Positions 22,101-32,270 of a stretch of 64,000 nucleotides of DNA are shown here, one piece after another. The translations under genes were made by a program, and so were the position numbers. The notes below the pieces were generated by a model that was not told where the DNA came from, did no database searches, and saw only the letters and a list, made by a program, of their open reading frames with translations. Position 1 is the first letter of the stretch, and every line of letters begins with the position of its first letter. This stretch comes from Cryptomeria japonica (taxonomy: Eukaryota; Streptophyta; Pinopsida; Cupressales; Cupressaceae), in contig NC_081411.1 in NCBI RefSeq assembly GCF_030272615.1, positions 44,591,517-44,655,516 on the forward strand, given 5' to 3'.

Positions 22101-22909
22101 ATCATTCCAAACAAAAAACTTTACAAGAAACTTGTTGAAATTATTTATGATTAGTAACTTCAGTTGATGTATTTATTGTTCACAGTATTTTGCTGTGGAT
22201 TAACAAATCAATAATATCCCAATGTTTTGGTCAAGGTCCAACCATCTGTACACAATTACTCAAGTTGAGTCTAGAAAATGTCATAGTAAACTAAACCTTT
22301 GACACAATCACTCAACTGAAGTCTTGCTAATATGTCAAGTTTAAACTAAATCACATTCACCACATTCACCAATCAATGTCTGGTAGTTCTTCATGAACAG
22401 TGCTATGCCAAATATTTATATAAATAAAGTTTAAATTGCTTTTTAAAATTTGATAGTCAGCATAGACCAGTCTTCAATTGAGTGATTAAAAAAAATCTTT
22501 TAAAGTTTTAACATTAGAATCCTCCTATGCACCTTACCTTAAGATTAAGAGGTGGTTTATTACATTTAAGATTACCCAATACCCAATACACTTTGCTCTG
22601 GTTAGACAATGAATATACCAGTGCATGCTTTATCAACATTAATTACCATGGTCTTCCAACTTCAAGTCATTTAAGCCTCTACCATGGGTAAAAAAATATA
22701 TAGACATAGGCATCTAAGAAGGTTTGGGTATTACTGAAGTACTGAATTCTTCTAATATGCAGTTAAAAACAAGGTTAAGTGAAGAAGCCTACCTGAGCAA
22801 TCTTGCAAACAGCAGAATGGCCCTCCTTACCCCAAGATTCTGCTGGTGGAAAAAAGAAAGCCAAAGAAATTACTACAATCCAAAGCAAAGCACAGCTACA
22901 CCTGCCCAT
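13195..22909 (-). CDS. S1/P1-type zinc nuclease, copy A (exons 1-6 visible)
   Basis: Family: plant bifunctional nucleases (BFN/ENDO), secreted or vacuolar Zn-dependent enzymes that cut single-stranded DNA and RNA, often during cell death. Exons on the minus strand: 22909-22793, 18469-18289, 17802-17698, 17550-17495, 17300-17217 and 13287-13195, all with GT donors and AG acceptors and compatible phases (212 codons). Exon 1 has a hydrophobic signal peptide (MGRCSCALLWIVV...) followed by mature WGKEGH. All nine predicted zinc ligands are present: W26, H31, D70, H85, H146, D150, H156, H180 and D184. Motifs include SWADEV, HFIDTPD, HFVGDIHQPLH and NLHHVWD. Exons 7-9 (about 90 C-terminal residues, including the SRLP motif) were not found between 13194 and 11551. 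They may lie left of the window beyond the transposon stack, or be lost. The introns hold a DUF4283 relic, a SINE and tandem repeats. Confidence 0.85.
15400..15770 (+). pseudogene. DUF4283-type (LINE ORF1/gag-like) relic in intron 5 of copy A
   Basis: Across frameshifts the plus strand encodes RWNMASDPEKECISTVPVW, then VRFPRLPLEYWNEEIWTGIA and LLLFAGFFVNVDV, a stop, and KMLPFPTTLSSKLGDW. This matches the DUF4283 pattern of plant LINE ORF1 and related zinc-knuckle proteins (a VPVWVRLP.LPLEYW-type motif, then FA..VNVD). A one-base deletion at about 15509 and a stop at about 15657 show it is dead. Related but weaker sequence may extend back to about 15020 and on to 16050. Confidence 0.7.
18059..18192. 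repeat. 67-bp tandem duplication in intron 2 of copy A
   Basis: Two adjacent, apparently identical 67-bp units (18059-18125, 18126-18192). Identity suggests a recent slippage or unequal exchange. No coding content. Confidence 0.9.
19155..19345 (+). mobile_element. tRNA-derived SINE, copy 1
   Basis: It begins with a box-A-like GGTCTAGTGGTGGAGAATTG (19165-19184) and has a box-B-like AAATTCAAATCTC about 30 nt later, followed by a non-tRNA tail ending near CATATACAGATTC. The whole length matches the reverse complement of 54371-54564, including the tail, which supports a dispersed SINE family. It lies in intron 1 of nuclease copy A, opposite to the gene. Confidence 0.75.
20033..20188 (+). CDS. 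Candidate terminal exon of an unidentified plus-strand gene
   Basis: After a pyrimidine-rich acceptor (TTTTGTAGTGCAG) a phase-0 frame encodes 51 residues, GINDAAVDVRLSHQLKERIL through KRYYRCLT, then TAG. It is followed by about 290 bp without a long ORF and an AATAAA at about 20479. The peptide is charged and helical; I do not recognise the family. It is antisense inside intron 1 of nuclease copy A, and no upstream exons were identified. It could be a real nested gene end, a captured fragment or chance. Confidence 0.3.
   Translation, partial: GINDAAVDVRLSHQLKERILKKMTEDQTTEKLKSVRNGIRGAIKRYYRCLT
20641..20736. repeat. 48-bp tandem duplication
   Basis: Two near-identical 48-bp units (20641-20688, 20689-20736) containing CAGAGTAATTTCTGTTTATC, downstream of the 20188 stop and still in intron 1 of copy A. 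Confidence 0.85.
21060..21655 (+). repeat. Cluster of tRNA-like (SINE-derived?) segments
   Basis: Box-A-like phrases such as TTAGTGGTAGAGCATTC or close variants recur at about 21110, 21304 and 21550. They are accompanied downstream by TTCAAGTTT- or TTCAATTCTGG-type phrases and then a TTGGTCCATGGAA-like tail (21168, 21346, 21478, 21630). The pattern suggests degenerate tRNA-derived repeats arranged head to tail. No cloverleaf could be completed, so no tRNA is called. Confidence 0.4.
21660..21955. repeat. Three-copy tandem repeat of about 110 bp
   Basis: Units start near 21660, 21767 and 21876 and share CATCCAAATGGGAGGTCCTA and TGCAGAAAATAACATG with substitutions and small indels. The third unit is truncated. 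It lies in intron 1 of copy A. Confidence 0.8.
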
Positions 22910-22998
22910 TTTCTCTGTCAACAAACAAACAAATGAATGCCCATTCCATATGACATTGTTTCCGTTAAGTAAGCGTCAGAATATTGAGATAGCTTTGC

Positions 22999-23076
22999 GT
23001 GAGCCAGTGGGAACATAACAAAGGCATAAGTGAGTACGTGAGCCAGTGGGAACATAACAAAGGTATAAGTGAGTAC
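22999..23076. repeat. 39-bp tandem duplication just upstream of copy A
   Basis: Two units (22999-23037, 23038-23076) differing at one base, 90-167 bp upstream of the copy A start codon at 22909, so probably in its 5' UTR or core promoter. On the minus strand they fall in a 63-codon open frame (23109-22918) that ends just before the real start, a possible upstream ORF or chance. Confidence 0.85.
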
Positions 23077-23109
23077 AGAGAAGAGGATATTATTATTCCC
23101 CATGGCCAC

Positions 23110-25918
23110 CCTGCTTTCAGCTGAAAAAGGGGTTCGTTGGAATAGATAGTGTGAACGAAATAAGAAGTCCTTGTTACGTGTTAATGAGTATGGGCGTTTT
23201 AATGGAATTCAGCTAGAATTTGGCGGGACGAGTATTCCAATTCTTCTGACAATAAATATGCACAACTTTATCTTTCTCTATCTTTCTCCTTAATTCAATG
23301 ACTGTGATAGAATCATGTTCTTATTGTTGATTAATTGATTCCTTTTATTTAAACATTCCAATTTTATATCTTTCATTTAATTCCTTTTTGTGTAGCACAT
23401 TTTTCCCATCCTTTTCATAGGTGTGAATATAAATTAGGAATACAGCCCATCCTTTTGTTTCATAAAAATCCTGTCAAATCAGAATTTGATTGCAACGGCA
23501 TTTTGGGGAATGTCAATATCTGTAGTTGACACCCCTCTGCCCACCGAATGTTTGGACCCTTTTGGATAAGTTGTACAAAATGAAGGGCTATAATACCCCA
23601 GAGTGGCACAATCAGCGGGTAATCTATGAGCTCTAAACTGGGCTTCAAATGTCCCGTGTGAAAACATTGTGATTGGAAAGTTTTGATACGCTCTTAGTTT
23701 TGGGATATCTATATTTTTAAAAATCTATGTAAAATAGGTTGATAAATATTAAATTTTAAAAATAAAATTGAAGTAGAAAAAGTTAAAAAAAAAAATTCAG
23801 TTATTTTTTTTTTTTTTCTTAAAGAATTAAGATAAAGATCATGTGCACAACAAATTTCATAAAAATAAATAAAAAATCTATCTTTCAAACAATTAATAAA
23901 ATAATAATAATAAAAATAATTAATCATTTTAAAAAAAATTAAGATAAAAGATCAGGTGCATAGCAAATCCCATAAAAATAAATAAAAAATCTGCCTCCCA
24001 AACAATTAACACTAATAATAATAATAAAATAATTAACTATTTTTAAAAATAATATTTTTGCAATATACTTTTTGTTTTAACACTTTCAAAACTTTGAAAA
24101 ACTGGAATGTATTTGCATTAGACTTGATGTTTGTTTTTATTAGACAAATAAGAAAGTTTGTTGTCATTATAGAGTTAGGCTTACATACATATTAAGTACT
24201 TTTATGTTATTATGTAATTTGAGTGATATTATTTATTTAATTTAACAATTATAATTTTATTTTATTTTATATTTTTTAATTGAAAAATGATTGATTAATT
24301 AGCATGTGAAGAGTAATGTTAGTTTACAAGTCTTGAAAATTCAGCGATTCAATAATGGTATCATATTTTCAATCATTTTGGATTGTGAATTAATGTTGAT
24401 TTTTTTTTTTCTTTGACATAAAAGGAAACATTGGAAAGTTTATTGGTCTCATTCATAAACATTAATTTAGCAAAAGGTAATAGACTAAGCTTCCAACATT
24501 AATCTTGGAAGAAGTGTATAGAAAATTTTAAAATTTGATCTAAACAATTACCAAAAAAATAGAAATACATGATTGGATAACAATATAACATATTACATTA
24601 CAATTTATGTAAAGAAAATTTGTTAAAGTAATTAGGTCCCCTTGGTAATTAATTAATCAAGAATTAATTACTTAAGTTTCCTATTATTTTATTAAATTTA
24701 AGCTAAATTTATGAATGCTTTTCTATATTTAGATTAAGCTATATTTAGGTCACGTTGTTTCATAGAATAGGATGAGGACACTTGTAATGATCTAACTTAA
24801 CCCTTACCTAGGATTTTCATCTAAAATTTTCTCTTTATGCTTTTATAAGCATTCATTATTGTGCATTGTGATCAATCCAAGTTTTTTCAATCAATCAATA
24901 TAGACATGTCCAATCATGTTTTTGTTACCAACTCATCTCTCTCAAGGTTGCATAAGACAATCAAGCTTTTATTTTCTAGATGTGATAGGTATTTTGGTTT
25001 TAGATGACTTTTGGGAAATGTAAAGTTCACTATCAACTTCAACATTGCATTAGAGTACACACTTTGTAGCTTCTTGTCCAAATCCTTAGAGATTTTTATT
25101 TTTTTGCCCAATTGATTTTACGTCGCATCCCCATGTCAGTTGCCTCTATGGTAGGTAAATGTGAGAAGTATAAAGAATGAACAAAATGAATGAAAATTAA
25201 ATGACTTGGGATACGATGTGTATATGGAGGGAGTATTGACCTAGCCTAATGGAGGTGTTGTACCATTAATAAGACATGGCATCCTCATCATTTCATTTAA
25301 TTCTTACCTGAAAACAAAAAATAAATTAATGCACAGATTTGAATGCTAAGAGAAAATAATTATCTTTAATCCAGTATGGCATCCTTGTCCTTGGACACAT
25401 TGATTTTGTAGGTTGCATGGAAAATAGGTGCTTTATGTTGATTTTAAAATGTTCACAACTCATTATTATATCAATTTAAGCATTTTTTTTAAGAACAAGC
25501 AATGATGAAGGTGTGATTAGAGGGTGATTTAGAGGCACAACTTTTGGAGGGCTTCTAAATCTTGAATATGGTTTTAGGGAATGCAAAAAAAATTACAAGA
25601 AAAAATATGCACAAAATTAATTTGTTTAAATGGATTTAGAAACCTTCTAGTAGATGTAGTTATTTGGAGAACATAGAGATATGTGTTTAGGAATCAAGCG
25701 TAAATAATGGAGGAAGTTTAGAGAGGAAAATGGGCAACTATGTGTTGGAGACTTATTGAGAGAATGTTGTCAATGTATGTTGTCATTGATGTTAGCACTG
25801 ATGTAATATGTGTTGTCATTTAGTTTGGACAGATGTAAAATGTGTTAATGATACTAGCATTCCAAATTGTAGTATGGGTATTCCAAATGACAATGTTCAA
25901 ATTTAGAAGAGATTGTGC
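23110..25918. other. AT-rich intergenic region upstream of nuclease copy A
   Basis: No gene was recognised. It contains a roughly 111-bp imperfect tandem duplication (23827-23938 and 23939-24048) rich in AATAATAAT. From about 24610 to 24900 the sequence has a TTGTTAAAGTAATTAGG start, a TTATAAGCATTC-type TATA and a CAATCAATCAATATA run resembling a Copia LTR, but its ends could not be fixed. Confidence 0.45.
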
Positions 25919-26068
25919 TCAAATTTTAATAGATGACGGTCTCTCCTGTAGGATAAGAATGAATTCCTGAGTAGAATTCAATTCATCTTGTAACTTCAAG
26001 TTCTTCATCCTTTGAACATAATAATCTTCAAGTGCTACCTCAAGTTGCTTCTCCAAACTCATATCCAT
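25919..26068 (-). CDS. Short gag-leader-like ORF next to a minus-strand LTR
   Basis: A 49-codon frame, MDMSLEKQLEVALEDYYVQR to the stop at 25919, begins 55 bp after the primer binding site at 26123-26134. The peptide is strongly helical with heptad-like leucines, as in some gag N-termini. No further gag or pol was found to the left, so the element is truncated. Confidence 0.35.
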   Translation of the reverse strand: MDMSLEKQLEVALEDYYVQRMKNLKLQDELNSTQEFILILQERPSSIKI

Positions 26069-26122
26069 GGATTACGGATTCAGAATCTCCCTCAACCTGT
26101 TAAACTTCCTTTGAGGCACAAG

Positions 26123-26134
26123 GCTCTGATACCA
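26123..26134 (-). promoter_or_regulatory. Primer binding site, tRNA-Met type
   Basis: The minus strand reads TGGTATCAGAGC two bases after the end of the LTR at 26137, setting that element's direction as right to left. Confidence 0.85.
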
Positions 26135-26136
26135 AT

Positions 26137-27071
26137 TGTTGGAATCCAAGAACACTAAGAGGGGGGGGGGGGGGGGGGGGGGGTGAATCAGTGTTATGAT
26201 GGAATATGCAATTTTAACCTTATTATAACACGCATTCACCAACCGGTAAACTGGTACATATAATATTGAAAGAAGTAAAGTAATCAATAAGCCAATCCCA
26301 CAAATGAATACCATAACATAGAGAATTATATGTGGAAAACCCTAAAGAGGAAAAATAATGGTGGGATTTGTGACCCACAATATCAATCCACTGGCCATAT
26401 GAAAAGATATTACAAAATATGAGGGCCTGCACATACAGGAAGGCTTATAGCCTAGAGCACACTGCTCATCACAAAGGGTCTCCCTGACTACATAAAAATC
26501 CATACTACAATCTGGAAGAATGAATGAACTACAATGATAGCATCTCCTATGCCTGAGTATAGTTCCAGTTAAAGCTTTGTCTGTTCCAACTCTAAAACCC
26601 TAAACCCTTACTAGAATAACCTTCACATTACTGATCCTTAATTATAATCATTATCATCATAACCTATATCTCCCTCTCATATTACAAAATGATCCGATCA
26701 ACTGACCTATTTACCCTTACAATCCTTCATGCTGTATGTCATCTTACATAGATAATTATAAAATGAATATACATGTTAACTCAATTACATATATACATAA
26801 ATACAAAAATCAATTGTCGATTGTCGTATCTCCCAAATGATGTCGGCCTCCTATACCGATATCCAGAATGTGAGTCATGATGGCCTGCAATGTCGGTACT
26901 CAAAGAATCCTTCCTACCGGTGAAGATACCTATCGGTGTCAGTGTCGGTGTCGGTGTCGGTGTCGGTGAAGTGTCTGTCAGTGAACAACCAAACCAAGGT
27001 ATGAAAAACAGAACATGTTTCCATCGATGAGAACATATTGAAACCAATAAAATGAGTGTCAATTGCCAACA
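26137..27071 (-). mobile_element. LTR (935 bp) of a minus-strand element
   Basis: On the plus strand it begins TGTTGGAATCC beside the primer binding site and ends TTGCCAACA, giving matched TGTTGG...CCAACA termini. It holds a 23-G run (26161-26183) and a GTGTCG hexamer repeat (about 26935-26968). A second LTR was not found to the left, and the right flank is satellite DNA. It is therefore a 5' LTR of a truncated element, or a solo LTR with leader remnants. Confidence 0.7.
26161..26183 (+). repeat. Homopolymer of 23 G
   Basis: A run of 23 consecutive G in the LTR edge sequence AACACTAAGA-(G)23-TGAATCAG. It could form a G-quadruplex on the plus strand, though assembly or sequencing error is also likely at such a run. 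Confidence 0.9.
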
Positions 27072-27892
27072 ACCATATGGCGTCCTAAGGGCTCATATGG
27101 TGTCCTAAGGGGTATATGGTGTTCCAATGCATGTGTGGCCCCTTAGGACCCCATATTACCCCTAACGATACTATATGACCCCTTAGGATACCATATGACC
27201 CCTTAGAACACCATATGATGTCCTAATAGGTGGTATGGTATCCTAAGGGATCATATAGTGTCCAAAGGGGTAATATGGTGTCGTTACAGGTCATATGGTA
27301 TCTTGAGGGGTCATATGGTGTTGTTAGGGATCATATGTGGTCCTAAGGGGCCACATGTGTGTTAGAACACCATATCACCTCTTTAGACACCATATGACCC
27401 CTTAGGGCATCATATTGTCCTAAGGGGTCATATAGTGTCCTTAAGGGTCATGTGGTATCCTAAGGGGTCATATGGTGGCCTAAGGGTCCATATCATATTG
27501 TTATGGGTCATATGGGGTCGTAGTGGACCACACATATGCTAGAACACCATATGACCTACTAGGACACCATATGACTTGTTAGGATATCATATTGTCCTAA
27601 TGGGTCATATGGTAACATAAGGGGTCATATGGTGTCATTAGGGGTCATAAGGGGTCATAAGGGGCCATACATGTGTTAACATGTGTCAGAACACTATATG
27701 ACCCCTTAGGACACCATATGACCAATTAGGATATCATATGGTGTCCTAAGGGGTCATATGGTGTCGATAGGGGTCATATGGGGTCCTAAGGGGGCACACA
27801 TGTGTTAGAACACCATATGACCCCTCGGGACACCATAAGACCTGTTAGGACATTATATTGTACTTAGGGTTCGTATGGAGTCCTAAGGGGTC
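27072..27892. repeat. Orientation-flipping 20-bp satellite, left block
   Basis: The basic unit is about CCTAAGGGGTCATATGGTGT (20 bp), with the CATATG palindrome at its core. Runs of units in one orientation alternate with runs of the reverse complement. Switches occur at two kinds of pivot: a perfect palindrome ACACATGTGT (for example 27794) and a near-palindrome around CATCATATTGTCC (for example 27405). The block is continuous with 36415-38060 but was split by the LTR element 27893-36414. Confidence 0.9.
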
Positions 27893-28521
27893 TGTAAAGT
27901 GGAAAATTGGATCCTAGTGGTTCCCCACCTCAGAGAGAGAAAGGAAACCACTAGGATGATTTTCACTTGGGAGATAATTTACATTCCAAAGAGGTGTTGA
28001 ATCCACTAGACCCAAATCCAAGTGGAATAAGGATGTGAATGCTAAGTGGATTGCAAGTTTTGGACTGCGATTTGCCCTCTTTTATAAATAGATATGTTGA
28101 CTTGTTCACTATGCAGAAAATGAAGATAAAATGGATGAAATAATTATGGATTGCGCTGTAACTTCGGATCTAAGATATTCAGACTGATACAGATCTACCC
28201 TACAGATCTGGAGAAAAGTTGTTGGGATCAGGTTGAAGTTGCACCTGGTCCTCTGAAAAATGTGCACACTGAAAAGGGTTTTTCCATCTCTGAAAATGAA
28301 GCCTAAACCTGCAATTACAGCCGCACACTTGCAACCTACAAATAGCAAAGAGAGGAAGAAGGGTTATGAATAGGGTCATAGGATGGCGCAAGAGCTGAAA
28401 TAGGAGGATACTTGGAAGGATGATGCAGAAAGGGGTCCCAAAGAGTAGGGAGATGTATTCACTAGGGTGAGTACCTAGAACAAGGTCAAAATTATCAGGG
28501 TCACAATTTTATGAAACTACA
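27893..28521 (-). repeat. 3' LTR of the satellite-inserted element
   Basis: A close direct repeat of 35775-36414 with moderate divergence (for example AATTTTATGAAACTACA here against AATTTTATGATGCTACA there), indicating an insertion that is not very recent. Confidence 0.9.
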
Positions 28522-29216
28522 TTTAGTCCCCACTTTAGCAGGAGTGTATGAATTATGCCAATACTGCCGGTAAAATAGAAGAAAGAGAGAGATGACGATG
28601 AGAGTTGTGGAGCAATACCACAAGGAGTATAAGACATCACTAATCTTGAGGAACAAAAGCCCCCAATCTTAGGATCTTAACTCACTCAAACATATGCAAG
28701 AGCACACAAGATAAACAAAGACAAAGAATAAAAGACACACTACTAAAACAAAATACATTACCACAAATCAAATAACCGAAGAGACCTCGATACTCAAATG
28801 TCTCAATAACTAATTGAAACACAAAGACAAATGGCATCACATAATCACCAATAATCACATAAAAGAGAAAAGTTGGCATCATCCATGAACCATCAATTTA
28901 GTAAAACTATGAGTTCATGAGAGGAAGAAGAGAGAGAACATGAATACACACTTTGGTGATCCATAAGAGGAAAGGCGAACAAAAGGAACCATGGACATCT
29001 CACCCCTAGAATTAGGTGATCCATGGAGAAAAAAGGACATGGAAAACTAGCCCCTAAATTATGTCTAGGTGATCTATGTAAGGGAGGAGAGTGAGAACAC
29101 CGATAGTTCCACTCAACTTCGTGCATGTGTGTGCAAGTGAGGTTCAAAGTATCTCATAGGAGTCTATGCTCAAGTATGCTACAACCTATATGAGATTTAT
29201 AGTACAAATGTCAAGA

Positions 29217-29760
29217 AAGGCCTGACATCCTACTCTAAGAGATTATGCTCTGGTTTCAAGAATAATCACCCTGCATAAGAGAAAAGTGGCGACATCTCTC
29301 TCTAAGAGGCTATCCTTTGGTTCCAAGAATATCCCATTGTATGAGAGAAAACTGGTGACTTCTCACTCTAAGAGGCTTCCCTTTGGTTTTCGAGAATTAC
29401 CCATTGTATAGGAGAAAAGTGGCAACATCTCTCTCTAAAAGGTTGCCCTCTGGTTTCGAGAGTGACCCACCATATAAGAGAAAAGTGGTGACATCTCACT
29501 CTAAGAGGCTGCCCTCTGGTTCTAAGAATGACCCACTATATAAAAGAAAAGTGGTGAAATCTTGCTCTAAAAGACTGCCCTTTGGTTTCGAGATTGACCC
29601 ACTATATAAGAGAAAAGTGGTGACATCTCGCTCTAAGAGGCTACCCTCTAGTTCCAAGAATGACTCACTATATAATAGAAAAGTGGTGACATCTCGCTCT
29701 AAGAGTCTGCCCTCTGGTTCTGAGAATGACCCATTGTATAAGAAATACAATGTGCAAGAG
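29217..29760 (-). repeat. 66-bp coding-phase tandem array
   Basis: About eight units of 66 bp. Because 66 is a multiple of three, both strands stay open. On the element strand the unit encodes 22 residues of the type LLERDVTTFLLYSGSF; the plus strand encodes DPLYKRKVVTSRSKRL-type repeats (open frame 29383-29787). It lies in the 3' half of the LTR element, where pol would normally be. It may encode a repetitive protein or be non-coding expansion. Confidence 0.7.
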
Positions 29761-30328
29761 AAATATAATACTAAAGGAGCAGTGTAGGTGAGCCCCCCTT
29801 AAGATGTCAACATAGTTTAATGTTGATATCTTAAGGAAAGTAGAACAAGGATACCTACCTTCAACACCAAGAAGATATCCATCATGCAACGTCATAAATC
29901 CAAGCAAGAGGGGGAATACTCTTCAAGCAAGGATAAGATAGTTGAAAAGAGATATTTTGCTATAAGTGTAAAGGAGATCCTTGGAGGAGAAGATATCTTT
30001 GTTCAAAAGACATCTACCCCCAAGAGGAGTTATTTTAGACAAATATAACATCTTCTAGAATAAAGCCAAGAAGAGAGGAAGAATTCAATCCTTCCTCCTA
30101 TTGCTAGGTGAAAGGTATTCTTGATGAAGGTTGACTCACTTTTATTCCAATGGGGATGGGTGAATTTATTATAGATGTACATTACCAAGTGTAAAAGAGG
30201 TTATAGTCAAGGACTTACACCTCTTGTATAAGAGAGAACCCTTGAGCAAGAAACAACAATCTCACACAAGGAATGACTTCAAGTAATAAAACTCACACTA
30301 TCCGCAACATAAGAGAGAATGGATCCTT

Positions 30329-30329
<1 letters not shown>

Positions 30330-30399
<70 letters not shown>

Positions 30400-30532
30400 A
30401 TTATCCCCCAAGTATAGGGACAATGAGAAGATCTTACTCAATCTTATAGAGAGAGAGAGAGAGAGAGAGAGATCATTATCCCCCAAGTATAGGGACAATG
30501 AGAAGATCTTACTCAATCTTATAGAGAGAGAG
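30330..30532. repeat. GA microsatellite with a short tandem duplication
   Basis: A (GA)n run of about 65 bp, then two copies of a segment containing CATTATCCCCCAAGTATAGG separated by further GA runs. It lies inside the LTR element. Confidence 0.9.
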
Positions 30533-31142
30533 ATTATACATAAGCAAATCTACATTGTACTTACGCATGCAAGAAAAGACATTAGTACATGTAAAATACA
30601 CATCCCAAGAAGTGGTAATATTCTTAAGAGAAGAGAGAAAGAGCATCACATATTCCCCAAGGGGAATTAGTCATAAGAACATACCATTGTAAGAAATGAA
30701 TCACATATGAAAAATGCAGCCCCTAAAGGAAATAATGATAAATGAGATAGAAAGAAAGAGAAAGGAGCGTAATCCTTACCCCCCAAGTGAGAAGAATAAG
30801 AAGAAGCATTACACATCTTCTAATGGTTATAAGTTTTCCAAGAGACTGAAGGCAAGAGAAGAAGTGGATTACTCATTAAAGATACTCCTCTCCAAGCAAA
30901 GAGGAAAACCAAAGAGCAATTATATGCTCACATAAGAATAACCTTATGCAAGAAAGGAGATCTAATAATGAACAATGCACAAAGATAGAGATAAATCCAT
31001 GGAAAGAAGAAGGAAAGTGAACTTCATGTTGCTACCCCAAGGTATTTAAAATTGAAATACCACCACCCAAAATGATAGAGTCCCAAATTAAGTTGGCTAC
31101 TTATGTCATAGGGTGAGGAGAAACATGAAGAGAAAAGAAGTG

Positions 31143-32244
31143 CTAAGGCACTATGTTTTTACCAAGAAATACAACTAGATCTATTTTAAGAGAAATTCTT
31201 CCAAGATCATATTGCTTTTGAAAAAAATTCTTAAATGCATGACATTTTCCAAGAGAATGTAAATATGAACCATGAAAAATGCAATATTCGTCACCTTTCA
31301 CTTGCTCAAGATTGTTGTTCTTCTTTTTAGAAGGAAAGGAAATGTTCTTATCATATTTCAATCTCCAATATATTCTTGTAGCTAGTCTTGTAGGATGATT
31401 TAAATATGTTTTAATTCATCTTCTTGACATGGAGGAGAAAAATTGTTAGAAGAAGAAGGATCATTATCCAAGATTCTAAGTTTGCCATTGTCTATGCCTT
31501 CTTGAATATATTTTTGAAAATCAGGGAAATCATCAGCATTGTGATCATGGGTTTGATGAGATGAGCAAAAAGGACGTTTTGAAGAAGAAGCATTCTTGCG
31601 AGCTCTTTTGATTTGTTGTCTTTGGAGATGATTTTTAAAGTTTTGGAGCCTAAGGAGTTCATCCATAGGGAGAGGAGTCTCATTTCCTAGCCCTTCTGTA
31701 GTAGCTTGTGTGGGAGGGTTTATAGGGACACTAATTCCTTGTTCAAACTTCCCAAGTCCTTGTCCTCTAAAACCTTGTTTTGCTATTATATAAAAGCGAC
31801 GACTGTAATAATGTTTCAAATGACTAGGTGGGGGAATAGGGTCATGAATTTCTTTGAAATATGATGTATAAAGGGGAATAAAAGGATTTGTAAATGAAGA
31901 AGGAATATCATGTGAAAGGATACTCTTCTTTATTTCATCATGCTTATCCTTTTTTGGGAGGTTGGGGATGAAAATCTTCATCATCTAAAGGGTCAGTGTG
32001 ACTTATTTCTATGTGAGGAGAAAGATCATTAATAAAATGCATAACATCATCCTCTCTACAAATATTTTGATGTTGATGATAGGCCCTAGGATAATAAGGA
32101 GGGTCTAAAGAGGTAAGAATGTTAATATATTGATGTTGCCCCCCCTTTCTCAAGGGTATGTGTATGAGAAGAAGATGGGCCCATGTTGGTTTCCAATGCT
32201 TTCTTTCTTTTAAAAAGATCATTGGTGGAAGAATTACCTCTCAT
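31143..32244 (-). pseudogene. Gag-like remnant with G-patch-like and zinc-finger-like motifs
   Basis: Read right to left, an ATG at 32244 (MRGNSSTNDLFKRKK) begins a frame that breaks at a G6 run (about 32140) and again at an A6 run (about 31950). The parts contain a G-patch-like segment GFRGQGLGKFEQG (about 31735-31775), a Cys/His cluster CSSHQTHDHNADDF, and a terminal YCIFHGSYLHSLGKCHAF, like the CxxH...H...C motif of Gypsy gag and gag-derived proteins. Both breaks sit at homopolymers. Just upstream, the nested Copia-type element (32271-34808) separates it from the element leader. Confidence 0.55.
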
Positions 32245-32270
32245 CCCATTCACATAAGATACCCTAGGAG

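Noticed and set aside
29383-29787. 134-aa plus-strand ORF with 22-aa basic repeats as a gene
   Set aside because: It is open because the repeat unit is a multiple of three; the element runs on the minus strand, and the opposite frame is equally open.
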